Below, one piece after another: positions 14,429 to 24,800 of a stretch of DNA of 34,849 nucleotides (position 1 is the first letter of the stretch; each line of letters starts with the position of its first letter). The notes below the pieces were generated by a model. The model was given only the letters and a program-made list of their open reading frames with translations, made no database searches and had not been told where the DNA came from. Position numbers and translations under genes: made by a program. This stretch comes from Anaerosinus sp. (GTDB lineage: Bacteria; Bacillota; Negativicutes; JARBTT01). Where the stretch lies: the NCBI GenBank assembly GCA_029240055.1, contig JARBTT010000009.1, forward strand, positions 1-34,849, read 5' to 3'.

Positions 14429-15373
14429 TTGTTTAATAGTGATATTTGTAAATTATTAAATATTAAATATCCAATCATGCAAGGTGGTATGGCTTGGATA
14501 GGTACTTCTGAATTGGCTGCTGCTGTATCTAATGCTGGTGGTTTGGGTATTATCGGCGCTGGACATATGCCGCCAGACGCTTTAAGAAATGAAATTAGGA
14601 AAGCAAAATCATTTACTAATAAACCTTTTGGCGTTAATATTATGTTAATGTCGCCATTTGTAAAAGAGGTTATGGCAGTTGTTATTGATGAGAAAGTACC
14701 AGTTGTTACTACTGGTGCTGGCAATCCTGGAGAATATATCCCAGCTTTAAAAGAAATTGGAAGTAAAGTAATACCAGTTGTTGCTTCTGTTGCATTAGCG
14801 AAACGTCTAGCTCGTACGGGGGTGGACGCGGTTATCGCTGAAGGAATGGAAAGTGGTGGACATATTGGAGAAATTACAACAATGGCACTTGTGCCACAGA
14901 TTGTTGATGCAGTAGATATTCCAGTTATTGCTGCTGGTGGAATTGCTGATTCACGCGGAATGGTAGCAGCGTTCGCATTAGGTGCACAAGGCGTACAAAT
15001 CGGATCCCGTTTTGTTGCTTCTGAAGAATGTATTGCCCATGAAAATTATAAAAAAGCTGTTTTAAAAGCCAAAGATCGTTCCACTGTGATTACAGGCGTT
15101 TCGACAGGTCACCCCGTGAGAGTAATTGCCAATAAATTGACTCGTGAGTACCTTGAATTAGAAAAGAATGGTGCGTCTGTCGAAGAACTAGAAAAAATCG
15201 GTGCGGGTAAATTACATCTAGCAACACATAAAGGTGATGTTGATAACGGTTCAGTTATGATTGGACAAATTTCTGGCATGCTAGCTGAGCTTAAGAGTGT
15301 TGATGCTATCGTACAAGATTTGGTAAATGGGATACCTAATGTTATGAATGATATAAAGAATATTTGTAAATAA
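14429..15373 (+). CDS. fabK: Enoyl-ACP reductase II FabK (FMN-dependent)
   Basis: 314 aa, started by TTG at 14429 with AAGGAGGA 8 nt upstream. FabK reduces trans-2-enoyl-ACP with NAD(P)H and FMN in the last elongation step, replacing FabI. The (beta/alpha)8 flavoprotein signatures are present: MQGGMAWIGTSELAAAVS near the N-terminus, SGGHIGE with the catalytic-type His145, and the phosphate-binding PVIAAGGIADSRG and GAQGVQIGSRF. Placement between fabH and fabD matches fab clusters of streptococci and clostridia. A second, related gene lies downstream at 17439. This one is the better FabK candidate because of its position and lack of a Cys cluster. Confidence 0.93.
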   Translation: MFNSDICKLLNIKYPIMQGGMAWIGTSELAAAVSNAGGLGIIGAGHMPPDALRNEIRKAKSFTNKPFGVNIMLMSPFVKEVMAVVIDEKVPVVTTGAGNPGEYIPALKEIGSKVIPVVASVALAKRLARTGVDAVIAEGMESGGHIGEITTMALVPQIVDAVDIPVIAAGGIADSRGMVAAFALGAQGVQIGSRFVASEECIAHENYKKAVLKAKDRSTVITGVSTGHPVRVIANKLTREYLELEKNGASVEELEKIGAGKLHLATHKGDVDNGSVMIGQISGMLAELKSVDAIVQDLVNGIPNVMNDIKNICK

Positions 15374-15395
15374 AGCTTAAATGAGGAGCTGTAAA

Positions 15396-16340
15396 ATGAG
15401 TAAAATTGCTTTTGTATTTCCAGGTCAAGGTTCACAAACTATTGGGATGGGACAAGAATTATTTGAAAAATATGATATAGCGAAAGAACTTTTTAAAAAA
15501 GCTGATGATGTTTTAGGCTTTTCTATTAAAGATATGTGTTTTAATGGACCAGAAGAAGATTTACGTAAAACATTTAATACGCAGCCAGCGATTTTAACGG
15601 TTAGTGTTATTTGTTATGAAATTTTAAAACAACATGGTGTTCTTCCTGAAATTGTTGCCGGACATAGTCTTGGTGAATATTCTGCATTAGTAGCGGCTGG
15701 AACATTGAAATTTGAGGATGCAGTACATCTTGTTAGACAACGTGGTGCTTTTATGCAAGAAGCAGTCCCGATTGGACAAGGTGGTATGGCTGCAATCCTA
15801 GGCTTAGAAAGAAATATTATTATTGACGTTTGTAATAAAGTAAGCGCTGAGTTTGAATTGGTTCAAGCTGTTAACTTTAATTGTCCTGGACAAGTTGTTA
15901 TAGCAGGAACGTCAAGGGGCGTTGAAAGAGCCTGTGAGCTCTTAAAAGAAGCTGGAGCGAGAAAAACTGTTGTATTACCAGTAAGTGCGCCATTTCATAG
16001 TGCGTTAATGAAACCTGCTTCTGAAAAATTAGCTTTAGCTTTGGATAAGATTACATTAAATAATGCATCGATTCCTGTGGTGGTAAATGTTAGCGGCAAA
16101 ATACTAGTAGAAGCTAATGCGATTAAAACGAGTTTGATCGAGCAAGCAGCAAGCCCTGTGAAGTGGGAAGACTGTGTTGCTGAAATACAAAAATTTGGTG
16201 CAGATTTATTTGTTGAGGTTGGGCCGGGGAAAGTTTTAAATGGTTTTAACAAAAAAATAAATAAAGAAATTACAAATTTTAATGTAGAAAATATCGAATC
16301 TTTAGAAAAAACTCTTGATTATTTCAAGGAGGTTCGTTAA
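15396..16340 (+). CDS. fabD: Malonyl-CoA:ACP transacylase
   Basis: Moves the malonyl group from CoA to acyl carrier protein, supplying the extender unit. It is 314 aa from the ATG at 15396, which has GAGGAG 7 nt upstream; an upstream ATG at 15381 overlaps that ribosome-binding site. Motifs are FPGQGSQ at residues 8-14, nucleophile Ser91 in [14 protein letters not shown], and His201 in SAPFHSALM. Because its substrate malonyl-CoA is also the FapR effector, FabD sits at the metabolic control point of this operon. The stop is one base from the start of fabG. Confidence 0.96.
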   Translation: MSKIAFVFPGQGSQTIGMGQELFEKYDIAKELFKKADDVLGFSIKDMCFNGPEEDLRKTFNTQPAILTVSVICYEILKQHGVLPEIVAGHSLGEYSALVAAGTLKFEDAVHLVRQRGAFMQEAVPIGQGGMAAILGLERNIIIDVCNKVSAEFELVQAVNFNCPGQVVIAGTSRGVERACELLKEAGARKTVVLPVSAPFHSALMKPASEKLALALDKITLNNASIPVVVNVSGKILVEANAIKTSLIEQAASPVKWEDCVAEIQKFGADLFVEVGPGKVLNGFNKKINKEITNFNVENIESLEKTLDYFKEVR

Positions 16341-16341
16341 A

Positions 16342-17085
16342 ATGCTTTTAGACGGTAAGATTGCTCTTGTTACTGGAGCATCACGCGGAATTGGTCGCGC
16401 TATTGCACTTCGCTTAGCAGAAGCTGGTGCAACAGTTGTTGTAAATTATGCAGGAAATGTAAAAGCAGCACAAGAAGTTGAAAGTATGATTGTTGATGCA
16501 GGTGGAAAAGCTATGCTTATTCAAGCTGATATCGCAAATACAGAAACTGTTGAGGATATGATTAAAAATATTAGTAAAGAATATGGTAAAATTGATATTT
16601 TAGTTAACAATGCTGGAATTACACGTGATAATTTATTAATGCGTATGAAAGAAAATGACTGGGACGATGTTATAAATACAAACCTAAAAGGTATCTATAA
16701 TACCACTAAGTCAGTATCAAGAATTATGATGAAGCAAAAATCAGGTAGAATTGTAAATATGGCATCGGTTGTTGGCTTAACTGGTAATGCTGGTCAGGCA
16801 AATTATGCAGCTGCAAAGGCTGGAGTTATTGGCTTTTCTAAGTCAATGGCAAAAGAACTGGCATCGCGTGGGATTACTGTTAATACGGTGGCACCTGGTT
16901 TTATTGAAACTGACATGACATCAGTTTTAGCCGATCAAGTTAAAGAAGAATTAGTATCAAGAATTCCATTGGCTAGATTGGGCGATGCTAAGGATGTAGC
17001 AAATGCTGTTATGTTTTTAGTTTCTGATGAAGCATCTTACATTACTGGACAGACATTAAATGTTGATGGCGGGATGGTAATGTAA
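16342..17085 (+). CDS. fabG: 3-oxoacyl-ACP reductase
   Basis: NADPH-dependent reduction of 3-oxoacyl-ACP in FASII. It is a 247-aa short-chain dehydrogenase with TGASRGIG (11-18), NNAG (about 89-92) and the catalytic residues Ser142, Tyr155 and Lys159 in the NYAAAKAG context. It ends [14 protein letters not shown], typical of FabG. The ATG at 16342 has AAGGAGGT about 8 nt upstream, inside the end of fabD; a longer frame from 16315 lacks family residues and a ribosome-binding site. acpP follows after 38 bp. Confidence 0.96.
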   Translation: MLLDGKIALVTGASRGIGRAIALRLAEAGATVVVNYAGNVKAAQEVESMIVDAGGKAMLIQADIANTETVEDMIKNISKEYGKIDILVNNAGITRDNLLMRMKENDWDDVINTNLKGIYNTTKSVSRIMMKQKSGRIVNMASVVGLTGNAGQANYAAAKAGVIGFSKSMAKELASRGITVNTVAPGFIETDMTSVLADQVKEELVSRIPLARLGDAKDVANAVMFLVSDEASYITGQTLNVDGGMVM

Positions 17086-17092
17086 ATATAAA
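17063..17092 (+). promoter_or_regulatory. Possible internal promoter for acpP
   Basis: TTGATG (17063-17068) and TATAAA (17087-17092) are 18 nt apart at the end of fabG, about 30 bp before acpP. An extra promoter would fit the high demand for acyl carrier protein, but the match is moderate. Confidence 0.3.
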
Positions 17093-17123
17093 TTATTAGT
17101 CTTTTGGGGGGGAGGTGAACAAC

Positions 17124-17354
17124 ATGTCAACATTTGAAAAAGTTAGAGAAATCGTAGTGGAACAACTTGGCGTTGAAGCCGATGATGTTTCTATTGATTC
17201 TACATTTATTGACGATTTAGGAGCAGATTCTCTTGATATTGTTGAATTAATAATGGCTTTTGAAGAGGAATTTAGTGTTGAAATTCCTGATGAAATAGCT
17301 GAAAAAATTAAAACTGTAAAAGATACTGTGACCTACATAGACCAAAACAAATAA
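17124..17354 (+). CDS. acpP: Acyl carrier protein
   Basis: A 76-aa acidic four-helix protein that carries growing acyl chains on 4'-phosphopantetheine. The attachment residue is Ser36 in [13 protein letters not shown]. The ATG at 17124 lies 6 nt after an unusually long purine-rich ribosome-binding site (GGGGGGAGGTG, 17105-17117), which suggests very strong translation. An in-frame GTG at 17115 falls inside that site and is rejected. A hairpin follows the gene before the next reading frame. Confidence 0.97.
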   Translation: MSTFEKVREIVVEQLGVEADDVSIDSTFIDDLGADSLDIVELIMAFEEEFSVEIPDEIAEKIKTVKDTVTYIDQNK

Positions 17355-17373
17355 GTTTGAGTCTTACTGTATT

Positions 17374-17404
17374 GAAAGTCCCGTGAAAATTTTGCGGGAC
17401 TTTC
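17374..17404 (+). other. Hairpin between acpP and the second fabK-like gene
   Basis: A perfect 10-bp stem GAAAGTCCCG (17374-17383) with CGGGACTTTC (17395-17404) has an 11-nt loop, and no T-run follows. It could be a weak attenuator or a 3' mRNA stabiliser that lets acpP exceed its neighbours. Confidence 0.6.
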
Positions 17405-17438
17405 TAAAGGTAATACGTATTGATTGGAGGAGTTATTC

Positions 17439-18383
17439 TTGAAACTTCCAGAACTAAAAATTGGTACAAAGGTTGCAACAGTACCTATTATTCAAGGTGG
17501 TATGGCAATACGTTTATCAACAGCTCGCTTAGCTGCTGCTGTTGCAGAATCTGGTGGTATTGGACTTATTGCTGCATCTGGTATGACTATGGATGAGTTG
17601 CGTTATGAGATAAGATTGGCAAGATCGCTGACAACAGGCGTTATAGGAATAAATGTTATGGTTGCAGCAAGAAAATTTAGTGAAATAGTTAAGACTGCTA
17701 TCAGTGAAGGTATTGATTTAGTAGTAGCTGGTGCTGGTTTTTCACGTGATATGTTTGGGTTAGGTAAGGAGTCTAATACTCCAATTGTACCTATTGTCTC
17801 TTCTGTAAAATTAGCAAAAATATCACAAGCGCTTGGAGCATCGGCGGTTATTGTCGAAGGAAAAGAAGCTGGTGGTCATTTAGGTACGGATCAATCGATA
17901 AAATCGTTAATTCCTGGAATCAGAGAAGCAGTAAAGATACCGGTTATTGCTGCTGGTGGTGTTATGTCAGGCAGTGATATTGTTGAACTTATAAAACTTG
18001 GCGCAGATGGTGTACAAATGGGTACTAGATTTGCAGCTAGTGAAGAATCTAATGCAGCTCCAGCTTTGAAAGAATTTTATCTAAAAGCAAAAGCTGAAGA
18101 TGTTGTAGTAATAAATAGTCCTGTGGGGCTTCCGGGGCGTGCAGTACGCAACCCTTTTGCTGAGAAAATAATAGAAGGTAATTCGCCAGTTGATTCATGT
18201 GACGCGTGCTTAAAACATTGTAAACAAAATTTTTGTATCATAAAAGCATTAATTCGTGCACAACAGGGTGATGTTGAAAATGGTTTGGTGTTTACAGGCG
18301 AATACATTCATAAAATAAAAGAAATATTACCTGTTAAAGAAATATTTGCTAGACTTCAAGCAGAAGTTGAAGCAATAAATTAG
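17439..18383 (+). CDS. FabK/nitronate-monooxygenase-like flavoprotein with Cys cluster
   Basis: 314 aa from TTG at 17439, chosen because GGAGGAG lies 5 nt upstream; a TTG at 17424 would put that site inside the gene. It shares the FMN barrel of Fab[27 protein letters not shown] with His147, [12 protein letters not shown] and GVQMGTRFA. It differs in carrying Cys254, Cys257, Cys261 and Cys266 ([14 protein letters not shown]), just before the shared [12 protein letters not shown]. Similar Cys-bearing proteins are usually annotated nitronate monooxygenase or flavin oxidoreductase (YrpB-type). Its place between acpP and fabF suggests a lipid role: a second enoyl reductase or a proofreading or isomerase step. 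The Cys set could bind metal or an Fe-S cluster, which is inference. Confidence 0.85.
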   Translation: MKLPELKIGTKVATVPIIQGGMAIRLSTARLAAAVAESGGIGLIAASGMTMDELRYEIRLARSLTTGVIGINVMVAARKFSEIVKTAISEGIDLVVAGAGFSRDMFGLGKESNTPIVPIVSSVKLAKISQALGASAVIVEGKEAGGHLGTDQSIKSLIPGIREAVKIPVIAAGGVMSGSDIVELIKLGADGVQMGTRFAASEESNAAPALKEFYLKAKAEDVVVINSPVGLPGRAVRNPFAEKIIEGNSPVDSCDACLKHCKQNFCIIKALIRAQQGDVENGLVFTGEYIHKIKEILPVKEIFARLQAEVEAIN

Positions 18384-18397
18384 GTGAGGTGCTTCGG

Positions 18398-19642
18398 GTG
18401 AAAAATAGAGTAGTTATTACGGGGATTGGTGCAATTACACCTATAGGTATAGGTAAGGATGCATTTTGGAATGCCCTTTTAGAAGGAAAATCTGGTATTG
18501 ATAAAATTACGCGCTTTGATGCAACTGAATATACAGCTCAAGTTGCAGGAGAGGTACATGATTTTGATCCTACAGAATATATTGATAAAAAAGAATCAAA
18601 AAGAATGGATAGATGTACACAATTTGCAGTTGCTGCTACTAAGTTAGCATTTGAAGATTCGAAAATGGATTTAGACAGAGAAGATCGTGATCGTATTGGC
18701 GTTATTATTGGTACAGGAATCGGCGGTATTGAGACCTTACATAATCAATACACTACTCTTTTTGATAAGGGACCAGGTCGTGTTAGTCCATTTTTTATTC
18801 CGATGATGATTGGAAATATGGCGGCGGGGCAAACTTCTATTATATTTAAATTGAATGGTCCAAGTAGTTGCGTTGTAACAGCGTGTGCTACTGGTACTAA
18901 TTCTATTGGTGATGCATTTAAGCTTATTCAGCATGGTGAAGCTGAAGTTATGGTAGCTGGTGGAACAGAAGCTTGTATTTCTCCTGCTGCTGTAGCCGGC
19001 TTTTGTTCGATGAAGGCATTGTGTAGTGATTACAATAATGAACCACAAAAGGCTTCTCGTCCATTTGATAAAAAGCGTAGTGGTTTTGTTATGGGCGAAG
19101 GCGCTGGTGTTGTTATTTTAGAGAGTTTAGAACATGCATTGGAACGTGGCGCATATATTTATGCAGAAGTTGTAGGCTATGGTTCGAACTCTGATGCCTA
19201 TCATATTACATCTCCATCACCAGGCGGAGTACAAGCTGCTAAATGCATGGAAAAAGCACTAAAAGATGCTAATCTAAAGCCTGAGCAGATTGATTATATT
19301 AACGCACATGGTACTTCAACACATTTGAATGATTTAACGGAAACTGCAGCAATTAAATCTTTATTTGGTAAGCATGCTTATGAGTTATCAGTGAGTTCTA
19401 TTAAATCTATGACGGGGCATTTACTTGGCGCCGCTGGTGGTATAGAATGTATTGCTACGGCATTAACGATTGATAATAATATTATGCCTCCGACCATCAA
19501 TTATACTGAACCTGATGAAGAATTAGATCTAGATTATGTACCTAATCAAGCTCGTGAAAAAGTAGTAAATGTTGCTTTATCAAATTCACTAGGATTTGGT
19601 GGGCATAATGCATGTCTCATTTTAAAGAAATACGTTAAATAA
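18398..19642 (+). CDS. fabF: Beta-ketoacyl-ACP synthase II
   Basis: Elongates acyl-ACP with malonyl-ACP. From the GTG at 18398 it is 414 aa, the family length; AGGTGAGGTG lies 6-7 nt upstream. An in-frame GTG at 18389 sits in that site and is rejected. The triad is Cys163 ([10 protein letters not shown]), His304 ([12 protein letters not shown]) and His341 ([11 protein letters not shown]). The N-terminus is [14 protein letters not shown]. No fabZ is present in the window, so the dehydratase must be encoded elsewhere. rnc starts one base after its stop. Confidence 0.97.
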   Translation: MKNRVVITGIGAITPIGIGKDAFWNALLEGKSGIDKITRFDATEYTAQVAGEVHDFDPTEYIDKKESKRMDRCTQFAVAATKLAFEDSKMDLDREDRDRIGVIIGTGIGGIETLHNQYTTLFDKGPGRVSPFFIPMMIGNMAAGQTSIIFKLNGPSSCVVTACATGTNSIGDAFKLIQHGEAEVMVAGGTEACISPAAVAGFCSMKALCSDYNNEPQKASRPFDKKRSGFVMGEGAGVVILESLEHALERGAYIYAEVVGYGSNSDAYHITSPSPGGVQAAKCMEKALKDANLKPEQIDYINAHGTSTHLNDLTETAAIKSLFGKHAYELSVSSIKSMTGHLLGAAGGIECIATALTIDNNIMPPTINYTEPDEELDLDYVPNQAREKVVNVALSNSLGFGGHNACLILKKYVK

Positions 19643-19643
19643 A

Positions 19644-20375
19644 ATGAATACGCAAAAAGGGTTTAATAAAGATAGACAAGTAGCTTTAATGGAAGTAGCG
19701 AAAGAATTAGGCATTGTATTTAATAATTGGAATTTACTTGATCAAGCGCTTACGCATACTTCATTTGCGAATGAAGCTAAAAAATCACATATTCTTCATA
19801 ATGAACGCTTAGAATTTTTAGGAGATGCTGTGCTTGAATTAGTGATTAGTACGTATTTATTTCAGCATTTTACGAATCTTCCTGAGGGAGAGTTAACGAA
19901 AGCAAGGGCGTCGATTGTATGTGAAGGTACTTTAGCAAAACGGGCAGCAGTGTTAAATGTGGGGAGCTATCTTTTATTTGGTAAAGGTGAATTGGCAACT
20001 GGTGGTAGAGCGCGTGCTTCTATCTTAGCAGATGCTTTTGAATCTATTATCGGGGCAATTTATTTAGATCATGGTATTGATCATGCTACAAATTTTATAT
20101 TAAATCAATTAAAAGGTGATTTGTTAAGTATAAAAAACGGAAATTATATTCAAGATTATAAAACATTATTACAAGAAGTTGTCCAAAGAAATAGCGATAA
20201 TAAGATTAGTTATGAAATAATATCTGAAAGTGGTCCAGATCATAATAAAATTTTTCATATTGCTGTAACTATAAATCATGAACAATTTGGCAGTGGTATG
20301 GGAAAAAGCAAAAAGGAAGCTGAACAAAATTCAGCAAAAGAGGCTTTAATAAAATTAAATAAATTAAGTGATTGA
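19644..20375 (+). CDS. rnc: Ribonuclease III
   Basis: A double-strand-specific endonuclease that processes rRNA precursors and structured mRNAs. 243 aa. The signature NERLEFLGDAVLE (53-65) and the second acidic pair Asp130/Glu133 in ILADAFESIIGAIYLD complete the Mg2+ site. A dsRNA-binding domain occupies about 165-243, ending GKSKKEAEQNSAKEAL. There is no good ribosome-binding site and the gene starts one base after fabF, so translation is probably coupled. acpP-fabF-rnc-smc is a classic Firmicutes order. A hairpin with a T-run directly follows the stop. Confidence 0.95.
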   Translation: MNTQKGFNKDRQVALMEVAKELGIVFNNWNLLDQALTHTSFANEAKKSHILHNERLEFLGDAVLELVISTYLFQHFTNLPEGELTKARASIVCEGTLAKRAAVLNVGSYLLFGKGELATGGRARASILADAFESIIGAIYLDHGIDHATNFILNQLKGDLLSIKNGNYIQDYKTLLQEVVQRNSDNKISYEIISESGPDHNKIFHIAVTINHEQFGSGMGKSKKEAEQNSAKEALIKLNKLSD

Positions 20376-20410
20376 AAAAATGGGTGACTTAGAGGTCATC
20401 CATTTTTATT
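20376..20410 (+). terminator. Terminator-like hairpin after rnc
   Basis: A 13-bp stem (AAAAATGGGTGAC with GTCATCCATTTTT, one G-U pair), a 6-nt loop and T-rich 3' side. It immediately follows the rnc stop and ends only 14 bp before the radical SAM start, so it may end the fab transcript fully or partly. Confidence 0.75.
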
Positions 20411-20421
20411 ATGAGGTTATC

Positions 20422-21474
20422 ATGAAAAATTATATTATTCCTATTTTTATTCCGCATTATGGTTGTCAGAATCAGTGTGTATTTTGTAATCAACACAAAA
20501 TTACTGCGATGCAAACCGATGTCACTGCAGAATTTATTAATGAAACAATAAATCGGCATTTAAGTGGAATTAATAAAGAACGTCATATTGAAGTTGCTTT
20601 TTATGGGGGAAGTTTTACAGCGCTAAATATAAAAAAACAAATTGAGTTATTAACGCCAGCATATCATTTTTTGAAAAATGATAAAATTCATGCAATCAGG
20701 ATATCTACTAGACCTGATTGTATAAGTAAAACCATTTTGGATAACCTTTTGAAGTATGGTGTTAGTATTATCGAATTAGGCGTACAGTCCTTGGATAATC
20801 AAGTTTTAGCTGCTTCTCAGAGAGGACATAATAAGGAAAGTGTTTTTACAGCAGTTCAGTGTATCCGGCAGACAAATTTAAAACTAGGCATTCAACTAAT
20901 GCCTGGATTACCAAAAGACAATTTGTTGCAGATGATGAACACGGTTTATCAAACGTTAAAGTTAAAACCTGATTTTGTCCGAATTTACCCTACTTTAGTT
21001 TTAGTAAATACAAAGTTAGCTACATTATTTTATGAAAAACAATATGTGCCGTTAGACTTAGATACTGCAGTTAAATATTGTGCTATTATGAAATTGCTGT
21101 TTGAGAGGAATCATATTCCTGTCATTCGAGTAGGGCTTCAAGCAACCGAAGCTTTAGATAATCATGAAGTAGTAATTGCAGGACCATATCATTCGGCTTT
21201 CGGTGAAATGGTTGATATGTATCTGTTTAATATCATGATTTCACAATTTTTTGAAGGTCTAAATATAAAAGGTAAGGAAGTTATTATACATCATCATGTT
21301 AAGGATACATCTAAAGTGCGTGGAATGAAAAACACAAATACAAATACATGGTATCGTACATTTCAACTCCAAAATATTCTGTTTAAACAAGACTCAATGA
21401 AAATAGGGCAAATTGAAGTTGAATGTAATGGAGAACAATATATTTTGAATCTCAATATAATAAGTAATATTTAG
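20422..21474 (+). CDS. Elp3-like radical SAM protein
   Basis: About 350 aa from the ATG at 20422, with GAGG 5 nt upstream. The [4Fe-4S]-SAM motif is C15-x3-C19-x2-C22 (HYGCQNQCVFCNQ). Further radical SAM landmarks are AFYGGSFTAL, RISTRPDCIS, IELGVQSLDNQVL, GIQLMPGLPKD and VRIYPTLVL. These fit the group related to the Elp3 radical SAM domain and to HemN-like proteins, with a C-terminal domain but no acetyltransferase domain. The reaction is not established. It occupies the gap between rnc and smc seen in several Clostridia. A frame extending to 20368 would run through the rnc terminator and lacks a ribosome-binding site. Confidence 0.88.
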   Translation: MKNYIIPIFIPHYGCQNQCVFCNQHKITAMQTDVTAEFINETINRHLSGINKERHIEVAFYGGSFTALNIKKQIELLTPAYHFLKNDKIHAIRISTRPDCISKTILDNLLKYGVSIIELGVQSLDNQVLAASQRGHNKESVFTAVQCIRQTNLKLGIQLMPGLPKDNLLQMMNTVYQTLKLKPDFVRIYPTLVLVNTKLATLFYEKQYVPLDLDTAVKYCAIMKLLFERNHIPVIRVGLQATEALDNHEVVIAGPYHSAFGEMVDMYLFNIMISQFFEGLNIKGKEVIIHHHVKDTSKVRGMKNTNTNTWYRTFQLQNILFKQDSMKIGQIEVECNGEQYILNLNIISNI

Positions 21475-21527
21475 CTTGCATTAAGAATAACTTAAAACAA
21501 AGTTCTTATCCCAAAGGAGGTTTCTTA

Positions 21528-21788
21528 ATGGAAGTACTAAAAGTATCTGCACAATCAAATGCAAAAGCAGTAGCCGGTGCGTTATCTGCGGTATTGAGAG
21601 AAAAAGGTGTTGTTGAAATACAGGCAGTTGGTGCTGGAGCAGTAAATCAAACGATAAAAGCAATAGCAATTGCGCGTGGGTTTGTAGCACCAAACGGAGT
21701 TAATTTAATTACGATTCCTGCTTTTTCTGAAATCATAATTGATGGGGAAGAGAGAACAGCAATTCGCTTTATTGTAGAACCACGTTAA
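21528..21788 (+). CDS. spoVS: Stage V sporulation protein S
   Basis: 86 aa, exactly the family length, with the highly conserved EVLKVSAQSNAKAVAGAL start and GAGAVNQTIKAIAIARGF core (Alba-like fold). In Bacillus, SpoVS affects septation and progress of sporulation, possibly through nucleic-acid binding; it is also present in some non-sporulating bacteria. A very strong ribosome-binding site (AAAGGAGG) precedes the ATG. The position directly upstream of smc differs from Bacillus, where it follows rny-ymdB. With ylbJ and the spoVM-like ORF it is one of three sporulation-linked genes in the window. Confidence 0.96.
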   Translation: MEVLKVSAQSNAKAVAGALSAVLREKGVVEIQAVGAGAVNQTIKAIAIARGFVAPNGVNLITIPAFSEIIIDGEERTAIRFIVEPR

Positions 21789-21807
21789 AAATTAATCGTT
21801 TACTATT

Positions 21808-21837
21808 TTGCTCATATTACCCAAATTAGTGTATAAT
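21808..21837 (+). promoter_or_regulatory. Possible promoter of smc
   Basis: A perfect TATAAT at 21832-21837 lies 40 bp before the smc start. The best -35 is TTGCTC (21808-21813) at 18-nt spacing, only moderate. The -10 is convincing; the whole promoter is less so. Confidence 0.4.
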
Positions 21838-21877
21838 TATATTAAATGTTTAGGAAATAATAGGTTGGTGAATATTT

Positions 21878-24800
21878 TTGCAATTACAAAAATTAGAAGC
21901 ATATGGATTTAAGTCTTTTGCAGATAAATTAGAAATTGAATTTGATAAAGGAATTACAGCAATTGTCGGTCCAAATGGTAGTGGTAAAAGTAACATCACA
22001 GATGCGATAAAATGGGTTTTAGGTGAGCAAAATGTCAGAAACTTGCGGGGCATTAAGACGGAGGATATTATTTTCTCGGGGAGCAGTACACGCCGCGCAT
22101 TAGGAGTAGCAGAAGTTTCTTTAACCTTTGATAATAGTGATAGACAATTATCTCTAGATTTTAAAGAAGTTATTGTAACACGGAGAATTTTTCGATCGGG
22201 TGAGAGCGAATATTATATCAATAAGGCGCAATGCCGATTAAAGGATATTCACGAATTATTTGCCGATACTGGTCTGGGAAGAGACGCTTTGAGTGTTATA
22301 AGCCAAAACAAGATTGATCAGGTACTCAATAGCAAACCGGAAGAGCGTAGAGTTTTATTTGAAGAAGCAGCAGGTATTACAAAATATCGCAATCGAAAAC
22401 GTGAATCACTTCGTAAGTTAGATGATACACAGCAGAATATTTTACGTGTTTCAGATATTATTTCAGAAATAGAAAATCAGTTAGAGCCATTATCAGAAAG
22501 TGCAATAAAAACGCAAAAATATAACGAACTTAATGAGAATTTTCGTAGGTCAAAATTAACTGTTTTAATGAATAATTTTGATAAATATAATGACTTTTTA
22601 AGCGATAGCAAAAAACAAAAAAATCTTGTAATTCAGGATGATCAGAATATAAGTACGCAATTAAATTTGCAAGAAGTAGTAAAAGAACAGCTAAACAATG
22701 AGCTTGTTGAAGTTGAAAAATCATTACAATTATTAGTTGAAAAAAATAATGAACTTAATGTGAAAATTGAAAAAAACAATAGTGATATTGCTGTTTGCCA
22801 AGAAAGAATGAGACAGAGCGAAGAAAATAAACTGCGTTTTAAGGCTGATATTGAAGTTACAGAGAAGAAGTATAGTGACACCAAAAGTAAGTTAAATAGA
22901 ATACAGGAAAATTTAGTTCAATTTAAGCAGGAATCAAGTAAAGTCGAGACTTTGTTGTTAGAACAAATGGAAATTGAACAACAGTTAATAGTAAAAATCA
23001 AAAATGCAGAAGATGAAATTACTAGAATAAAAGAAAACTCTTTTATTCAGATGCAAAATCTAGTAAATGAGACAAATAAGCTAAATGTTTTAAAAAGAGA
23101 TATAGAGAAATTAAAAGAGTCTATTTCTTCCTTAGATGACGAAAAATCATTGTATTGTTTGCAAATTGAAACAGAACAATCTAATTTTGCTAAAATTAAA
23201 AATGATTTAGCTAATCTTGTTATAGAAATTCAGAAAAGTGATAGCGTAAGAAAACAATTTGCTTTTAAAATACAGGAATTTACGGATCAGATAAAACAAG
23301 TTAATTTAAAAATCAATACATGGTTACAGATATTAAACGAAGCTAAAACTAGACTGCGCTTTTTAGATGGAATGCAAAAAGAATATGAAGGTTTCGGAAA
23401 AGCGACAAAAATAGTGTTAAAAAACAATTTTTTATGGAATTTGGGAGTTTGTGGTGCAGTTGCAGAAATTATTTCTGTGCCAGATCGATTTATTACTGCT
23501 ATAGAAATTGCACTTGGTGGTAATTTACAAAATGTTGTTACAGAAAATGATTCCATTGCAAAACAAGCAATTGCTTATTTAAAAAAAGAAAAACTAGGTC
23601 GAGTTACTTTTTTACCATTGAATACAATTGTTACGGGAGTAAGATACCAGAATGACAAAAGTATTGCTGATTTTGCAGGCTTTATCGGGTATGCCGATCA
23701 GCTAGTAAGTTCTGAGCCTAAATATAATAAAATAATAGAGTATTTATTGGGAAGAACAATTGTTGTTACAAATATTGATGTTGCTGTTCAATTAGCAAAA
23801 AAACAAAATTTTAAAGTGAGAATTGTAACATTAGAAGGCGAATTACTTAATCCAGGTGGTTCTTTGACTGGAGGTAGTGGTGCTCGACGTGAAGCTAGCT
23901 TTTTAAATAGAGCAAGTGAAATTGAAAGTGTGAAGAAAAAAATAGTAGAAGCAGAACGAAATTTAGAAGAATATCAATTGAAAAAAGTATCATGGGAAGG
24001 TAACTTAGAACAATATCAACAAAAGGTTCTTCTTATTAATAATGAACAGCAACAAATTCAAGTAAAACAAGCTGAACTGAGAGTGTATAGTGAAAAGTCT
24101 AACCTAGAATTGGATCGTAATAAGGCTTTATTAGAAAATTTAAGCAAACAGTTCAGTTTGAGTCAAGGTGAACTTAATAAGATGCAATCTGATATTTTAA
24201 AGGCAGAAGAAAATATTAGTATACTTGAAAATTTAGATTTTGTGCAAAAAACAGATGATGAAAATGCAGTTTTATTATTAAAAGATTTAAACGTAGAAAA
24301 AAATAAGATAACAGAAAATTTAGTCGATGTAAAAATTAAAAGTAGAATGTTACAACAACAAATTCTACAAAATGAAGAAATGAGTCAAACGTTAAGTGAC
24401 GAATTGAAGTTATATCAGCAAAATGTCATAAGCTTGCAAAATGATTTTGATAAAATGCAACATAATTTACATAGTGTAGAAAAGCAGCTAACAACGATAA
24501 ATACTTTAAATATACAGCTTAAAGATTTAAAGAATATTGCAGAAAAAGACTATAATAATTTTCATATGGTAAAACTTGATAAGTTAGCTAAAGTACAAGA
24601 TAATGATAAAGAAATTAGAGAATTGCGCAAGAAAAACAATGAGTTGCAAAATAGAATTCATCAAATTGATATCTTACATACTAAATATCAGTTTGAAGTA
24701 GATAATTGCTTGGAACAATTAGAAAAAATTTATGCAGTATCTATTGAAGAGGCTAAGGCAACAAAGTTAAATGAAGATAATGATACATTAAATAAACAAA

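Noticed and set aside
20368-20421. N-terminal extension of the radical SAM gene to 20368
   Set aside because: These codons overlap the rnc end and its terminator hairpin. The ATG at 20422 has GAGG at good spacing and gives a normal N-terminus.
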